From NCBI GenBank assembly GCA_963794605.1, contig CAWCEN010000003.1, positions 310,001 through 374,000 of the forward strand: DNA of 64,000 bases, in the 5' to 3' direction. The DNA is from VAXT01 sp963794605. Its GTDB lineage: Bacteria; Actinomycetota; Thermoleophilia; Gaiellales; Gaiellaceae. Positions within the stretch are counted from its first letter, which is position 1. Each line of letters opens with the position of its first letter. Below the pieces are notes generated by a model, which did no database searches, was not told the DNA's origin, and saw nothing but the letters and a program-made list of their open reading frames with translations. Positions 49,021 through 57,728 of this stretch are shown in pieces. A program made the translations under genes and the position numbers.

Positions 49021-50109
49021 TCAGGTGTCGCGGAGGAAGGACGGAACCTCGAGCACGTCATCGGGCACCTCGAAGGCGCCCTCGTCCCTCGACGGCGTCC
49101 GCCGCTCGGCGCCCTCTTCCGCCGGGCGCTCTTCGCGCCGGCGGCGGCGGTATCGCTCCGGTCCGAACCCGGTCGCGATCACGGTCACGCGCACCTCGTC
49201 CTTCACACCCTGGTCGATCACGGCGCCGAAGATGACGTTCGCGTTCTGATCGGCCGCGCTGGTGACGACTTCGGCCGCCTCGTTGACCTCGAACAGGCCC
49301 ATGTCAGGCCCGCCTGTGACGTTGAGCAGGATCCCGGTCGCGCCCTCGATCGAGGCTTCGAGCAGCGGTGACGAGACCGCCATCCGCGCCGCTTCGCCCG
49401 CCCGGTTCTCTCCCGACGCGACGCCGATGCCCATCAGGGCCGAGCCGGCGTCGCGCATGATCGTGCGCACGTCGGCGAAGTCGAGATTGACGAGCCCCGG
49501 AATCGTGATCAGATCGGTGATGCCCTGGACGCCCTGGCGCAGCACGTCGTCGGCCATGCGAAACGCGTCGACGATCGACGTGTCCTTGTCGACGACCTGC
49601 AGCAGCCGGTCGTTCTCGATCACGATCAGCGTGTCGACGTTCTCGCGCAGGTCGCGGATCCCGAGCTCTGCTTGCTCGGCCCGCTTGCGACCCTCGAACG
49701 AGAAAGGCCGCGTGACGACGCCGACGGTGATCGCCCCGATCTCTTTGGCGAGCTCCGCAACCGTGGGAGCTCCGCCCGTCCCGGTGCCGCCGCCTTCACC
49801 AGCGGTCACGAAGACCATGTCCGCGCCCTTGAGCGACTCCTTCAACTCGTCGCGGCTCTCGTGCGCCGCGGCCTTGCCGACCTCCGGGTTCGCGCCCGCG
49901 CCGAGACCGCGCGTCGACTCGGTGCCGACCTGCAGCTTCACGTCGGCGTCGGTCATGAGGAGCGCCTGGGCGTCCGTGTTGACGGCGATGAATTCGCAGC
50001 CGGTGAGCCCGGCGTCGACCATGCGGTTGACGGCGTTCGAACCGCCGCCGCCGACGCCGACGACCTTCAGGACTGCGAGAAACTTCTGGGACGGATCACG
50101 CATGCTCAT
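49021..50109 (-). CDS. ftsZ: Cell division protein FtsZ
   Basis: 362-residue tubulin-like GTPase forming the division ring. GTP-binding VGVGGGGSNAVNRM and the tubulin signature GEGGGTGTGGAP are intact; NLDFADVRTIM carries the T7-loop Asp. The C-terminal linker is Arg/Glu-rich and ends with the conserved tail DVLEVPSFLRDT that binds partners. ATG at 50109 is chosen over upstream codons; a second ATG two codons later is possible. Last gene of the dcw cluster, with its own promoter. Confidence 0.97.
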   Translation of the reverse strand: MSMRDPSQKFLAVLKVVGVGGGGSNAVNRMVDAGLTGCEFIAVNTDAQALLMTDADVKLQVGTESTRGLGAGANPEVGKAAAHESRDELKESLKGADMVFVTAGEGGGTGTGGAPTVAELAKEIGAITVGVVTRPFSFEGRKRAEQAELGIRDLRENVDTLIVIENDRLLQVVDKDTSIVDAFRMADDVLRQGVQGITDLITIPGLVNLDFADVRTIMRDAGSALMGIGVASGENRAGEAARMAVSSPLLEASIEGATGILLNVTGGPDMGLFEVNEAAEVVTSAADQNANVIFGAVIDQGVKDEVRVTVIATGFGPERYRRRRREERPAEEGAERRTPSRDEGAFEVPDDVLEVPSFLRDT

Positions 50110-50170
50110 GTCTTCTCGAACCTCAACCTGTAGTGGAGCGTACGGCCAGGTGCCGGACGCAAGCCGCCCC

Positions 50171-50199
50171 AGAGTACGTCCGTCGAACCCGCATGTCAA
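50171..50199 (-). promoter_or_regulatory. Promoter of ftsZ
   Basis: TTGACA (50199-50194), 17-base spacer, TACTCT (50176-50171), giving a leader of about 55 bases before ATG 50109. It is one of the few promoters here with a perfect -35 and a real leader. Confidence 0.6.
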
Positions 50200-50245
50200 C
50201 GTCAGATCGCTCGCACAACTCTAACCCTCGACCTTAGACTTGAGA

Positions 50246-51028
50246 TCAGCGGACGACTGCCCGCTCGGGCACACTGACATCCACGTACTTGGAGCCGGGG
50301 CCCGCCGCCTCGAGCACTCGCTCGGCAACGGCGAGCTGGAGCGCCAGGTCGTCCGCGTCTCCGAGCCGGATCTCGGTCCCCGATGCCATGACGAGCGCTA
50401 GGTCTCCGTCGACGTACCGGGCTTCGCGAACGTGTCGGAAGAGATCGGGATCGGCCGACAGCACGCCGCCGAGCAGCTTGGCCGGGCGGAGCGCCTCGTC
50501 CGCGGTCAGCACTTCGCCCGCGCTCGGCACGGGGGCATCTGCGTCCCAGATCCGCGGCAGGTCCGACTCGCGCGGGTCGCCGATCGGGTCGAGCACGCGC
50601 CCGCGCTCGGTGACGATCCAGGCCTGGGTGCCGCGCCTGAGCACGGCCGCGGGTCGCTCGGCGGAGACGATGATCTTGGCGGTGTGCGGAAAGGCGCGGT
50701 CGTACGAGACCAGGCTTACGTCGCGGAGCGGCGACAGGCGCTCGTCGATCTCGGCGGCGTTCAGCGCAAGCAGGCTTGTCCCATCGAGTGGAGCGAGAGC
50801 AGCGTCGACGCGTTGGATGACCGACGGGCGCGCGCCGGCGACCTCGATGTGCTGTACGGCGAACATCGAGGTCTCACGCGCCGCGAAGTAGCCGCCGACG
50901 ACCGCCGCAACCGCCGCAAACGCGATGAGCAGCCAGCGACCCGAGGGCAGCGGCAGCGCGAACGGCGCCGCCCGGCTCGGCAGAGCGAGCACAACGGTGC
51001 GCGAAGCGGGCTTGCGAGGCGCAGGCAC
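50246..51028 (-). CDS. ftsQ: FtsQ-type cell division protein (POTRA domain)
   Basis: 260 residues. Short basic cytosolic tail, one transmembrane helix (about residues 29-49, WLLIAFAAVAAVVGGYFAA), then a POTRA domain starting FAVQHIEVAGARPSVIQRV, then a beta domain. Links FtsZ-stage proteins to septal wall synthesis. GTG at 51028 is the first start after the murB stop at 51060. No ftsA lies between it and ftsZ, as usual in Actinomycetota. Confidence 0.85.
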   Translation of the reverse strand: MPAPRKPASRTVVLALPSRAAPFALPLPSGRWLLIAFAAVAAVVGGYFAARETSMFAVQHIEVAGARPSVIQRVDAALAPLDGTSLLALNAAEIDERLSPLRDVSLVSYDRAFPHTAKIIVSAERPAAVLRRGTQAWIVTERGRVLDPIGDPRESDLPRIWDADAPVPSAGEVLTADEALRPAKLLGGVLSADPDLFRHVREARYVDGDLALVMASGTEIRLGDADDLALQLAVAERVLEAAGPGSKYVDVSVPERAVVR

Positions 51029-51059
51029 CCAGCCGAGTTCGGCGCCCGAGCCGGAAGCC

Positions 51060-51950
51060 CTACAGGGTCTCGCCCGCCGGCGGGAGCTCGAGCCCACCGA
51101 CGAGACGGACCTCGTGCACGAGCTCGACCCCGAACTCCTCGAGTGCGCGGCGACGGGCTTCGGCCATGAGCGCGAGCGCGTCCATGGCGCGTGCGTCGCC
51201 CGCGTTTTCGATGAAGTTCCCGTGCCGGGGGGAGATCTGCGCTCCGCCGATCCGGTGGCCTTTGAGGCCAACGGTCTCGAGCATGCGCCCCGCAGACAGC
51301 TCGTGCTCCGGATTCTTGAAGACGCTGCCGAACGTGCGCTTGTTCGTCGGCTGCGCGGCCTTGCGCCGGGCCTGGAGCTCGGCGACGGTGGCCTTGATCT
51401 CGTCTGGCGGCTTCGGGGGGAGCCGAAACTCGGCCTGCGCCACGACCTCGCCCGGTTGGAGGGCGGAGCGCCGGTACTCGAGGCCGAGCTCGTCGGGTGT
51501 GCGCCAGCCCGGGCCGTCGGCCGACACGACGAGGGCCCGTTCGAGAATCCCGTGCCAGTCGGCGCCGTAGGCGCCCGCGTTCATACGCACGCCCCCGCCG
51601 ACCGTGCCGGGAATCGCGCACGCGAACTCGAAGCCCCCGAGCCCCGCCGCACGAGTGCGATGCAGGCAGACGGCGTTCGCAGCGCCGCCGCCTGCCACGA
51701 GCAGGCTGTCCCTCGTCTCAGCGATGGCGAGCTCACCCTCGAGCCGGAGCACGAGCGCATCGACGCCCTCGTCGGCTACGAGCACGTTCGAGCCGAGCCC
51801 GATCGTGAAGACCTCGAGCCCCTCGGCCGCAGACCAGCGAAGCGCTTCCTCGAGCTCGGCAACGGTCTGCGGCAGCGCGAAGTGGTGCGCAGGCCCACCG
51901 ATCCCGACCGTCGTTAGCCGTCCCAGTGGGACGGTCTGTTCGATCTTCAC
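51060..51950 (-). CDS. murB: UDP-N-acetylenolpyruvoylglucosamine reductase
   Basis: 296 residues. FAD-dependent reduction giving UDP-MurNAc. FAD-binding IGLGSNVLVADEGVDALVL and GTVGGGVRMNAGAYG; the catalytic Ser is in RTFGSVFKNP and the terminal Glu in HEVRLVG. Short type II enzyme. Start overlaps the murC stop by 4 bases. Confidence 0.95.
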   Translation of the reverse strand: MKIEQTVPLGRLTTVGIGGPAHHFALPQTVAELEEALRWSAAEGLEVFTIGLGSNVLVADEGVDALVLRLEGELAIAETRDSLLVAGGGAANAVCLHRTRAAGLGGFEFACAIPGTVGGGVRMNAGAYGADWHGILERALVVSADGPGWRTPDELGLEYRRSALQPGEVVAQAEFRLPPKPPDEIKATVAELQARRKAAQPTNKRTFGSVFKNPEHELSAGRMLETVGLKGHRIGGAQISPRHGNFIENAGDARAMDALALMAEARRRALEEFGVELVHEVRLVGGLELPPAGETL

Positions 51951-53143
51951 GCCAGCTCCGCGAGCAGGAGCGGGACCGCTTCGTCGACGTTGCCCGCGCC
52001 CATCGTCAGCACGACGTCGCCGGACCGTGCGCGTCGTGCGAGGAAGCGAGCACCGGCCTCGACACCCGGCGTCCAGCCGACCGTCATACCGGGTCGGGCT
52101 TCGGTTGCGGCGTCGACGACTAGCTTGCCGCTCACGCCTTCGACCGGGGCTTCGCGGGCGCGGTAGATCTCGGTGACGGCGGCGATGTCCGCAGTGGCCA
52201 GCGCCGCCCCGAGCTCGTGGGCGAGGTGACGCGTGCGCGAGTAGAGATGCGGCTGGAAGAGGACGAGCACGCGGTGCCCGTTTCGAACGGCCTCGATCGT
52301 CGCGCGGATCTCGGCAGGATGATGCGCGTAGTCGTCGAGCACGCGAACGCCGCCGGCCTCGCCGCGGAGATCGAGGCGCCGACCCACTCCGGCGAACTCG
52401 GCCAGATGCTTCGAGGCCTCCGTGCGATCGACACCTGCGAGCTCGAGCGCGGCGAGCGCGGCTGCCGCGTTCAGCCGGTTGTGTTCCCCCGGGACGGCGA
52501 GATCGAGATCAACTGGCTCGAGCTCCTCGGCGCGCACCACGTGCGGGACGTCGGCTAGCCAGCGCTCGAACAGATCCTCCACCTCGGCGCGAGACGCGAA
52601 CTCGGAGTGATGGTCGAGATCGACGTTCGTCACGACGGCGATCTGCGGCCGCAGCAGCTCGATCGTCCGGTCGGACTCGTCGCCCTCGACGACGAGCCAG
52701 CCCTCGCCTGCGCGGGCGTTCCCGCCGAGCTGTGGGATCTCGCCGCCGATCAGAAACGACGGGTCGCGCCCGAGCCGGTCGAGCGCGAAGGCGATCATCG
52801 CGGTCGTCGTCGTCTTCCCGTGCGCGCCAGAGACGACGATCGCGTCTTGCAACGAGACGAGCTCCGCAAGGAACTCGGCCCGGCTCTTCGGGCCATGGCC
52901 TAGTGCCTGGCACTCGGACAGGTAGGCGGTGGACACGACTGCTTCGAAGTTGTCCGGTGCGGGCTCGACTTGCGCGGAGACGGTCACCGGGATCCCCGCT
53001 GCGCGGACGTGCTCGAGGTACGGCGTCTCGTGGCGGTCCCAGCCGGCGACCTCGGCGCCCCACGCCTTGGCGAGCACCGCGTATCCCGAGAGCCCGGCGC
53101 CGCCGATTCCAACGAACCAGAGCTTCCGGCCTTCAAGTCGCAA
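51947..53143 (-). CDS. murC: UDP-N-acetylmuramate-L-alanine ligase
   Basis: 398 residues, rather short for MurC (often 450+), but complete: N-terminal VGIGGAGLSGYA, the ATP loop SGAHGKTTTTAMI, VTNVDLDHHSEF, EHNRLNAAAA and DDYAHHPAEI. Adds L-Ala to UDP-MurNAc. The start is a TTG at 53143, overlapping murG by 11 bases. Confidence 0.95.
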   Translation of the reverse strand: MRLEGRKLWFVGIGGAGLSGYAVLAKAWGAEVAGWDRHETPYLEHVRAAGIPVTVSAQVEPAPDNFEAVVSTAYLSECQALGHGPKSRAEFLAELVSLQDAIVVSGAHGKTTTTAMIAFALDRLGRDPSFLIGGEIPQLGGNARAGEGWLVVEGDESDRTIELLRPQIAVVTNVDLDHHSEFASRAEVEDLFERWLADVPHVVRAEELEPVDLDLAVPGEHNRLNAAAALAALELAGVDRTEASKHLAEFAGVGRRLDLRGEAGGVRVLDDYAHHPAEIRATIEAVRNGHRVLVLFQPHLYSRTRHLAHELGAALATADIAAVTEIYRAREAPVEGVSGKLVVDAATEARPGMTVGWTPGVEAGARFLARRARSGDVVLTMGAGNVDEAVPLLLAELA

Positions 53144-54200
53144 GCTGGATCAGGCCTTCCGCGATCTCCTCTGCCGCATCGGGCTTTGCAACACGCTTCA
53201 TCGCATCGCCCATCTCCTTGAGCCGTTCCGGGTCGCCGATCAGCGACCGTGCGAGGTCGGCGACGCGCCCGAGCTCCGTCTCCGGGACGGTGATCGCGCC
53301 ACCCGCCCTCTCGAAGAAGCGCGCGTTCTTCGCCTGGTGGTCTGCGGTCGCGAACGGATACGGGACCAGGATCGCGGGCTTCGCAGCGGCGGCCACCTCC
53401 CACACCGACCCGCCCGCGCGAGCGACGACCAGGTCTGCAGCGCCGAGCGCCGCACCGAACTCGTTCGTGAACGGAACCAGCCGGTAGTCGTCACGCCGGA
53501 CCCGCGCGCGCAGGTGTTCGAAGTCGCGCTCGCCGCACAGGTGCAGCACGGCAGGCCCGGCCTCGCCGAACGCCTCGGCGATCTCGTCGTTGAGGCTCGT
53601 CGCGCCCTGGCTTCCGCCGAACACGAGCAGCACACGCGCCCGCGGGGGCAGGTCGAAGACGCGTCGGCCCTCGGCGCGCGAGGTCGACCGGTTCCGCGCC
53701 GGGATCGGCCGACCGGTGACGCGGTACTTCGGCCGCTCATGCGCCTCGATCGGGAACGCGAGAAATACTCGCTCGGCGAAGGGAGCCGCAAGCCGGTTGG
53801 CGAGCCCGAGGTGCGCGTCGGCCTCCATCAGCGCAGCGGGAATGGCCAATCGTGACGCCGCGTAGACCATAGGCCCGGCCACGTAGCCCCCGCCGCCGAG
53901 CACGACGTCCGGCTCCCGGGCACGCAGGATCCGCTTGCACGCTTTCGGCGCTCGCATCGCCTTCCCGACGGCGCGCACCTGGGCCGGCCCGGGCCGGCGC
54001 GGCAGCCCGACGACCTGGAACGTGTCGAGCTCGAACCCCGCCTCAGGAACGAGCCGCGCCTCGGCGCGATCCGGCGACCCGGCGAACGTCACGCTGACTT
54101 CGCGCGCGACCAGTGCCTCGGCGACTGCGAGCGACGGCAGTACGTGACCCGCGGTTCCGCCCGCTGCGATCAGACACTTGAGCTCTCGCTGCTCCGCCAT
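53133..54200 (-). CDS. murG: UDP-GlcNAc:lipid I N-acetylglucosaminyltransferase
   Basis: 355 residues, GT28. Makes lipid II on the inner face of the membrane. N-terminal glycine loop AAGGTAGHVLPSLAVAEAL, second loop VFGGSQGATSLND, and ARAGGSVWEVAAAAKPAILVPYP. ATG at 54200 is the latest start that keeps the glycine loop. The upstream ftsW frame runs 158 bases into it, an unusually long overlap. Confidence 0.96.
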   Translation of the reverse strand: MAEQRELKCLIAAGGTAGHVLPSLAVAEALVAREVSVTFAGSPDRAEARLVPEAGFELDTFQVVGLPRRPGPAQVRAVGKAMRAPKACKRILRAREPDVVLGGGGYVAGPMVYAASRLAIPAALMEADAHLGLANRLAAPFAERVFLAFPIEAHERPKYRVTGRPIPARNRSTSRAEGRRVFDLPPRARVLLVFGGSQGATSLNDEIAEAFGEAGPAVLHLCGERDFEHLRARVRRDDYRLVPFTNEFGAALGAADLVVARAGGSVWEVAAAAKPAILVPYPFATADHQAKNARFFERAGGAITVPETELGRVADLARSLIGDPERLKEMGDAMKRVAKPDAAEEIAEGLIQLAT

Positions 54201-55275
54201 GTCCCGCGATGTTAAGGAGCACGCCCACCGAGGCGAGCGACACAACGAGACTCGACCCACCGTAGGAGACGAACGGAAGCGTGATCCCGGTCAACGGAGC
54301 GAGCCCCAGAACCGCGGCGAGATTGACCAGAGCCTGTCCACAGACGAGCGTCGTCAACCCGGCCGCGAGACGTTTCCCGAACGGATCGCGACAGCGCAGC
54401 GCCACGCGCAGCCCGGCGTACGCGAACGCGCAGTACGCGGCGATCACGAACGCGGCGCCGACGAGCCCGAGCTCCTCACCGATGGTCGCGAAGATCATGT
54501 CCGTGTGCGCCTCGGGTAGGTAGTTGACCTTGGCGACGCCCTGCCCGATCCCGGTCCCGAAGAGTCCGCCGGAGCCGAAGCCGATGATCGCCTGCAGCGT
54601 CTGGAACCCGGCGCCCTGCGCGTCGTGCCACGGATCGACGAAGCTGAAGAGCCGCGCGCGGCGGTAGGGCTCGAACCAGATCGCGGCGAGCCCGAGCGCG
54701 ACGGCGATCGACCCGCCGGCGGCCAGGACGCGCAGTGGCACGCCGGAGACGACGAGGATCGTCCCGAGGACGAGCGCGATCGCGATCACCGTTCCGAGGT
54801 CGGGCTCGAGCAGGATCAGCCCCGCGAAGAGCCCGGTCGTGATCCCGATCGGCCGGGCCAGCTCCTTCAATGACTGCGGTGCCCGGTGCCGTGCGAGGTA
54901 GGAGGCGGCCCAGATCGCGAGGCTCAGCTTCGCGAGCTCGGACGGCTGAAAGGCGAGCGAGCCGACTCCGAGCCAGCGGCGCGCGCCGTTCACCTCCTGT
55001 CCGAGCACGAGCACGGCGAGACAGAGCCCGAGACTCGCGAGCATCAGGAACGGCGCGAGATAGCGAAGCGTCTTGTAGTCGAGCCGGGACCCGAGCAGCA
55101 GGAGGACGACCCCGATCGCCGCGTAGATCGACTCGCGCTTGAGGTAGAACACCGGATCGCCGCCACCGAGCGCCGCGGGCGCCGAGGTCGCGCTGTAGAC
55201 CATCACGAGCCCGAACGCGGTCAGGCCGAGCGTGACGAGGACGAGGATGTGCGAGTCGAGCTGGCCGCGCTTCAA
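54043..55275 (-). CDS. ftsW: Lipid II polymerase FtsW (SEDS family)
   Basis: 410 residues, ten-helix SEDS glycosyltransferase for septal peptidoglycan. Signatures are RRWLGVGSLAFQPSELAKL, LILLEPDLGTV, YLPEAHTDMIFATIGEELG and LPFVSYGGSSLVVSLASVG. The helical part ends near residue 365; the last 45 residues are an Arg/Ser-rich tail encoded inside murG in another frame, probably because the original stop was lost. Start overlaps the murD stop by 4 bases. Confidence 0.95.
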   Translation of the reverse strand: MKRGQLDSHILVLVTLGLTAFGLVMVYSATSAPAALGGGDPVFYLKRESIYAAIGVVLLLLGSRLDYKTLRYLAPFLMLASLGLCLAVLVLGQEVNGARRWLGVGSLAFQPSELAKLSLAIWAASYLARHRAPQSLKELARPIGITTGLFAGLILLEPDLGTVIAIALVLGTILVVSGVPLRVLAAGGSIAVALGLAAIWFEPYRRARLFSFVDPWHDAQGAGFQTLQAIIGFGSGGLFGTGIGQGVAKVNYLPEAHTDMIFATIGEELGLVGAAFVIAAYCAFAYAGLRVALRCRDPFGKRLAAGLTTLVCGQALVNLAAVLGLAPLTGITLPFVSYGGSSLVVSLASVGVLLNIAGHGGAARAQVSDRSGRNRGSRTAVARSRRGTGRARSQRDVRRVAGSRRGAARS

Positions 55276-56498
55276 CCGGCCACCTGGGCGACGAGGCGCT
55301 TAAAGGCCTCGCCACGCTCTTCGAAATCGTGGAACTGGTCGTAGCTCGCGCACGCGGGAGCGAGCAGGACGATCTCACCCGGCCGCGCGTTCTTCGAGGC
55401 AGAGCGCACCGCGGTCTCGAGGTCGCCGCTCAGCTCGTGGTCGACTCCCGCGAGCTCGAGGGCGACGTCCATCGCGCGCGCCGTTTCACCGATCAGGTAG
55501 GCGCGCCGAGCGCGGCCCGCCAGATCGAGCGCAAGCTCGGTGTAACTCTCGCCCTTGCCGCGGCCGCCGAGGATCACGTGCAGCGGCTGGTCATAGGCGG
55601 CGACGGCCCGACGCGCGGCCGCGGTGTTCGTCGCCTTCGAGTCGTTCACGTACAGGACGCCGTTCGCGTCTGCGACCGGCTCGAGCCGGTGCGCGACCCC
55701 GGGGAAGGTCTCGAGCGCCTCGGAGATCCTCGCGTCGTCGACCCCGAGCGCTCGCGCCGCTCGAGTGGCCGCTGCAGCGTTTTCGCGGTTGTGTGCGCCC
55801 GGTATCAGCGGCTCGGCTGGAAGCTCGTCGGTCGGTGCGAACTCGAGCCGCTGCGCGCGACCCGGGAGCTCCTCGAAGCGCCGCGGGACGACGGCGACGT
55901 CGTCCGAGTCCTGGTTTTCGAAGATCCGCAGCTTCGCGTCGGCATAGGCCTCGAAGCTACCGTGGCGGTCGAGGTGGTCCGGCTCGAGGTTCAGCAGAAC
56001 GGCGACGTGCGGCTTGAACTCGTGGATGTCCTCCAGCTGGAAGCTCGACACTTCGCAGACGACGACCTCTCCCGGTCGGACGCTGCCGTCCAGCTCGGTC
56101 AGGGCCCGCCCGACGTTCCCTGCGACGGGAGCCCGCAGCATCGCGCCGAGCAGCTCGCTCGTAGTCGTCTTCCCGTTCGTCCCGGTCACTGCCACGATCG
56201 TCGTCGCGAGCAGCCGCGAGCCGAGCTCGACCTCGCTCCAGACGGGAATCCCGCGTGTCCGCGCAGCCTCAACCAGGGGTGCCTCACCCGGCACCCCGGG
56301 GCTCTTGATCAGTGTCTCGACGCCGTCGAGCAAACGCTCCTCCTCGGTCCCGAGGTGGACTTCGACGCCCGCCTCGGCAAGCCTGCCCACGTCGAGGCTC
56401 GGCGACGCATCGACTCCGATCACCTCCTCCCCGCGTCGCCGAAGCGCGAGGGCCGCCGCCTGCCCCGAGCGCGCGAGCCCGAGGACGAGCCAGCTCAT
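55272..56498 (-). CDS. murD: UDP-N-acetylmuramoyl-L-alanine-D-glutamate ligase
   Basis: 408 residues. Begins MSWLVLGLARSGQAAA; the ATP loop is AVTGTNGKTTTSELL, then EVSSFQLEDI, LNLEPDHLDRHGS, NDSKATNTAA and ILGGRGKGESY. Adds D-Glu. ATG at 56498, 41 bases after the mraY stop; the longer frame upstream is antisense-like Arg/Ser sequence. Confidence 0.96.
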   Translation of the reverse strand: MSWLVLGLARSGQAAALALRRRGEEVIGVDASPSLDVGRLAEAGVEVHLGTEEERLLDGVETLIKSPGVPGEAPLVEAARTRGIPVWSEVELGSRLLATTIVAVTGTNGKTTTSELLGAMLRAPVAGNVGRALTELDGSVRPGEVVVCEVSSFQLEDIHEFKPHVAVLLNLEPDHLDRHGSFEAYADAKLRIFENQDSDDVAVVPRRFEELPGRAQRLEFAPTDELPAEPLIPGAHNRENAAAATRAARALGVDDARISEALETFPGVAHRLEPVADANGVLYVNDSKATNTAAARRAVAAYDQPLHVILGGRGKGESYTELALDLAGRARRAYLIGETARAMDVALELAGVDHELSGDLETAVRSASKNARPGEIVLLAPACASYDQFHDFEERGEAFKRLVAQVAG

Positions 56499-56538
56499 CT
56501 CAGGCCGTCGGAACTGACCGGTCGACACGTTCGAACGT

Positions 56539-57561
56539 TCACCGGAGCCCACGGAAGTCGAGGTAGTAGCGGTAGTACAAGGCGAAGGCAGCGGCGCACA
56601 TGATCGCGGCAAGGATCCAGAAGCGGACCATGATCTTCGTCTCGGACCAGGCTTTCATTGCGAAGTGGTGGTGGATCGGCGCCATCAGGAAGATCCGCCG
56701 GCCCCAGTACCGGAACGAGACCACCTGGAGGATCACCGAAACCGCTTCGACGACGAAGATTCCTCCGATCAGGAGCAGCAGCAGCTCTGTTTTCGTCATC
56801 ACTGCGAACGCGCCGATCGCGCCCCCGAGGGCCATCGAGCCGGTGTCGCCCATGATCACCTCGGCCGGGAACGCGTTGTACCAGAGGAATCCAATCGCGC
56901 CTCCCGTGAGAGCAGCCCCGAGGATCGCGAGGTCCAGCGCGGACGCGTCGCGCAGGTCGATCTCGCGGGCGGAGCGGATCCACGTGACGACGTTCATCGC
57001 CGCGAACGTGATCAGGGCGATCATCGCCACGCCGACCGCGAGCCCGTCGATCCCGTCCGTCAGGTTCGCGCCGTTCGCCGCTCCAGCGATGACGATGAAG
57101 AGCAGCAGGTAGAAGCCGAACGCCGTGAGGGTGATGCGCCAGTCGAGGATGGGCGCGTAGACGTCTGTCGAGAGGCCGATGTCGTGTGCCGACCAAGCCA
57201 CGCCGACCGTGATCGCGGCGAGGAGCAGGAGCTTCCAGCGGCCGTTGAGCCCCAGCGACCGGCGGTGACGCACCTTGAACCAGTCGTCGACGAAGCCGAT
57301 CGCCCCGCACGCGAGCGTGACGAAGAAGACCGTTAGACCGGCCTGCGTGTATTTCGAGAGCGCGAGGAATGGGATCGCCATCGAGAACAAGATCAGTAGG
57401 CCGCCCATCGTCGGTGTGCCCTGTTTCATGTGGTGCTCGGCCGGCAGTTCCGCGCGGATGTGCTGGCCGAACTCGTTCCGGCGCAGGAAGTCGATGAACT
57501 TGGGGCCGGCGAGGATCGAGATGGCCATGGCGAGGATCCCGGCCGCGAGGACTCGTTCCAC
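56539..57561 (-). CDS. mraY: Phospho-N-acetylmuramoyl-pentapeptide transferase
   Basis: 340 residues, ten helices. Makes lipid I. Diagnostic sequences are HHMKQGTPTMGG, the Asp pair in GFVDDWFK, NLTDGIDGLA, AEVIMGDTGSMALGG and MAPIHHHFAMKAWSE. GTG at 57561 is chosen; the longer frame upstream is the palindromic insertion, whose left end includes this codon's first base. Confidence 0.96.
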   Translation of the reverse strand: MERVLAAGILAMAISILAGPKFIDFLRRNEFGQHIRAELPAEHHMKQGTPTMGGLLILFSMAIPFLALSKYTQAGLTVFFVTLACGAIGFVDDWFKVRHRRSLGLNGRWKLLLLAAITVGVAWSAHDIGLSTDVYAPILDWRITLTAFGFYLLLFIVIAGAANGANLTDGIDGLAVGVAMIALITFAAMNVVTWIRSAREIDLRDASALDLAILGAALTGGAIGFLWYNAFPAEVIMGDTGSMALGGAIGAFAVMTKTELLLLLIGGIFVVEAVSVILQVVSFRYWGRRIFLMAPIHHHFAMKAWSETKIMVRFWILAAIMCAAAFALYYRYYLDFRGLR

Positions 57562-57728
57562 TAATGCCCCTTCCGGTAATGCCGCCGAGTCTCTGGGTCG
57601 CGAGCACCAAGCCAGAGGCCGCACTCCGACGAGCCAAGGTCCATAGACCTTGGTGAGGAGGAGGGTGGCCTCTGGCGCCGCGTGATCGCGGGCCAGAGGC
57701 CGGCATGTATTGCCGGGAGGGGCATTAG
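57561..57728. repeat. Palindromic MITE-like insertion between murF and mraY
   Basis: Ends are 20-base imperfect inverted repeats (57561-57580 and 57709-57728), 18 of 20 matching. Inside are a perfect hairpin CCAAGGTC/GACCTTGG (57634-57653) and three copies of GCCAGAGGCC (57611-57620, 57692-57701, and inverted at 57667-57676). It encodes no protein. The right end contains the murF TAA stop. All other dcw junctions here are overlaps or gaps of 40 bases or less, apart from the ftsZ promoter region. Confidence 0.65.

Noticed and set aside
50110..50245. ftsA or small gene between ftsQ and ftsZ
   Set aside because: The gap is 136 bases and holds only a promoter; no frame fits.
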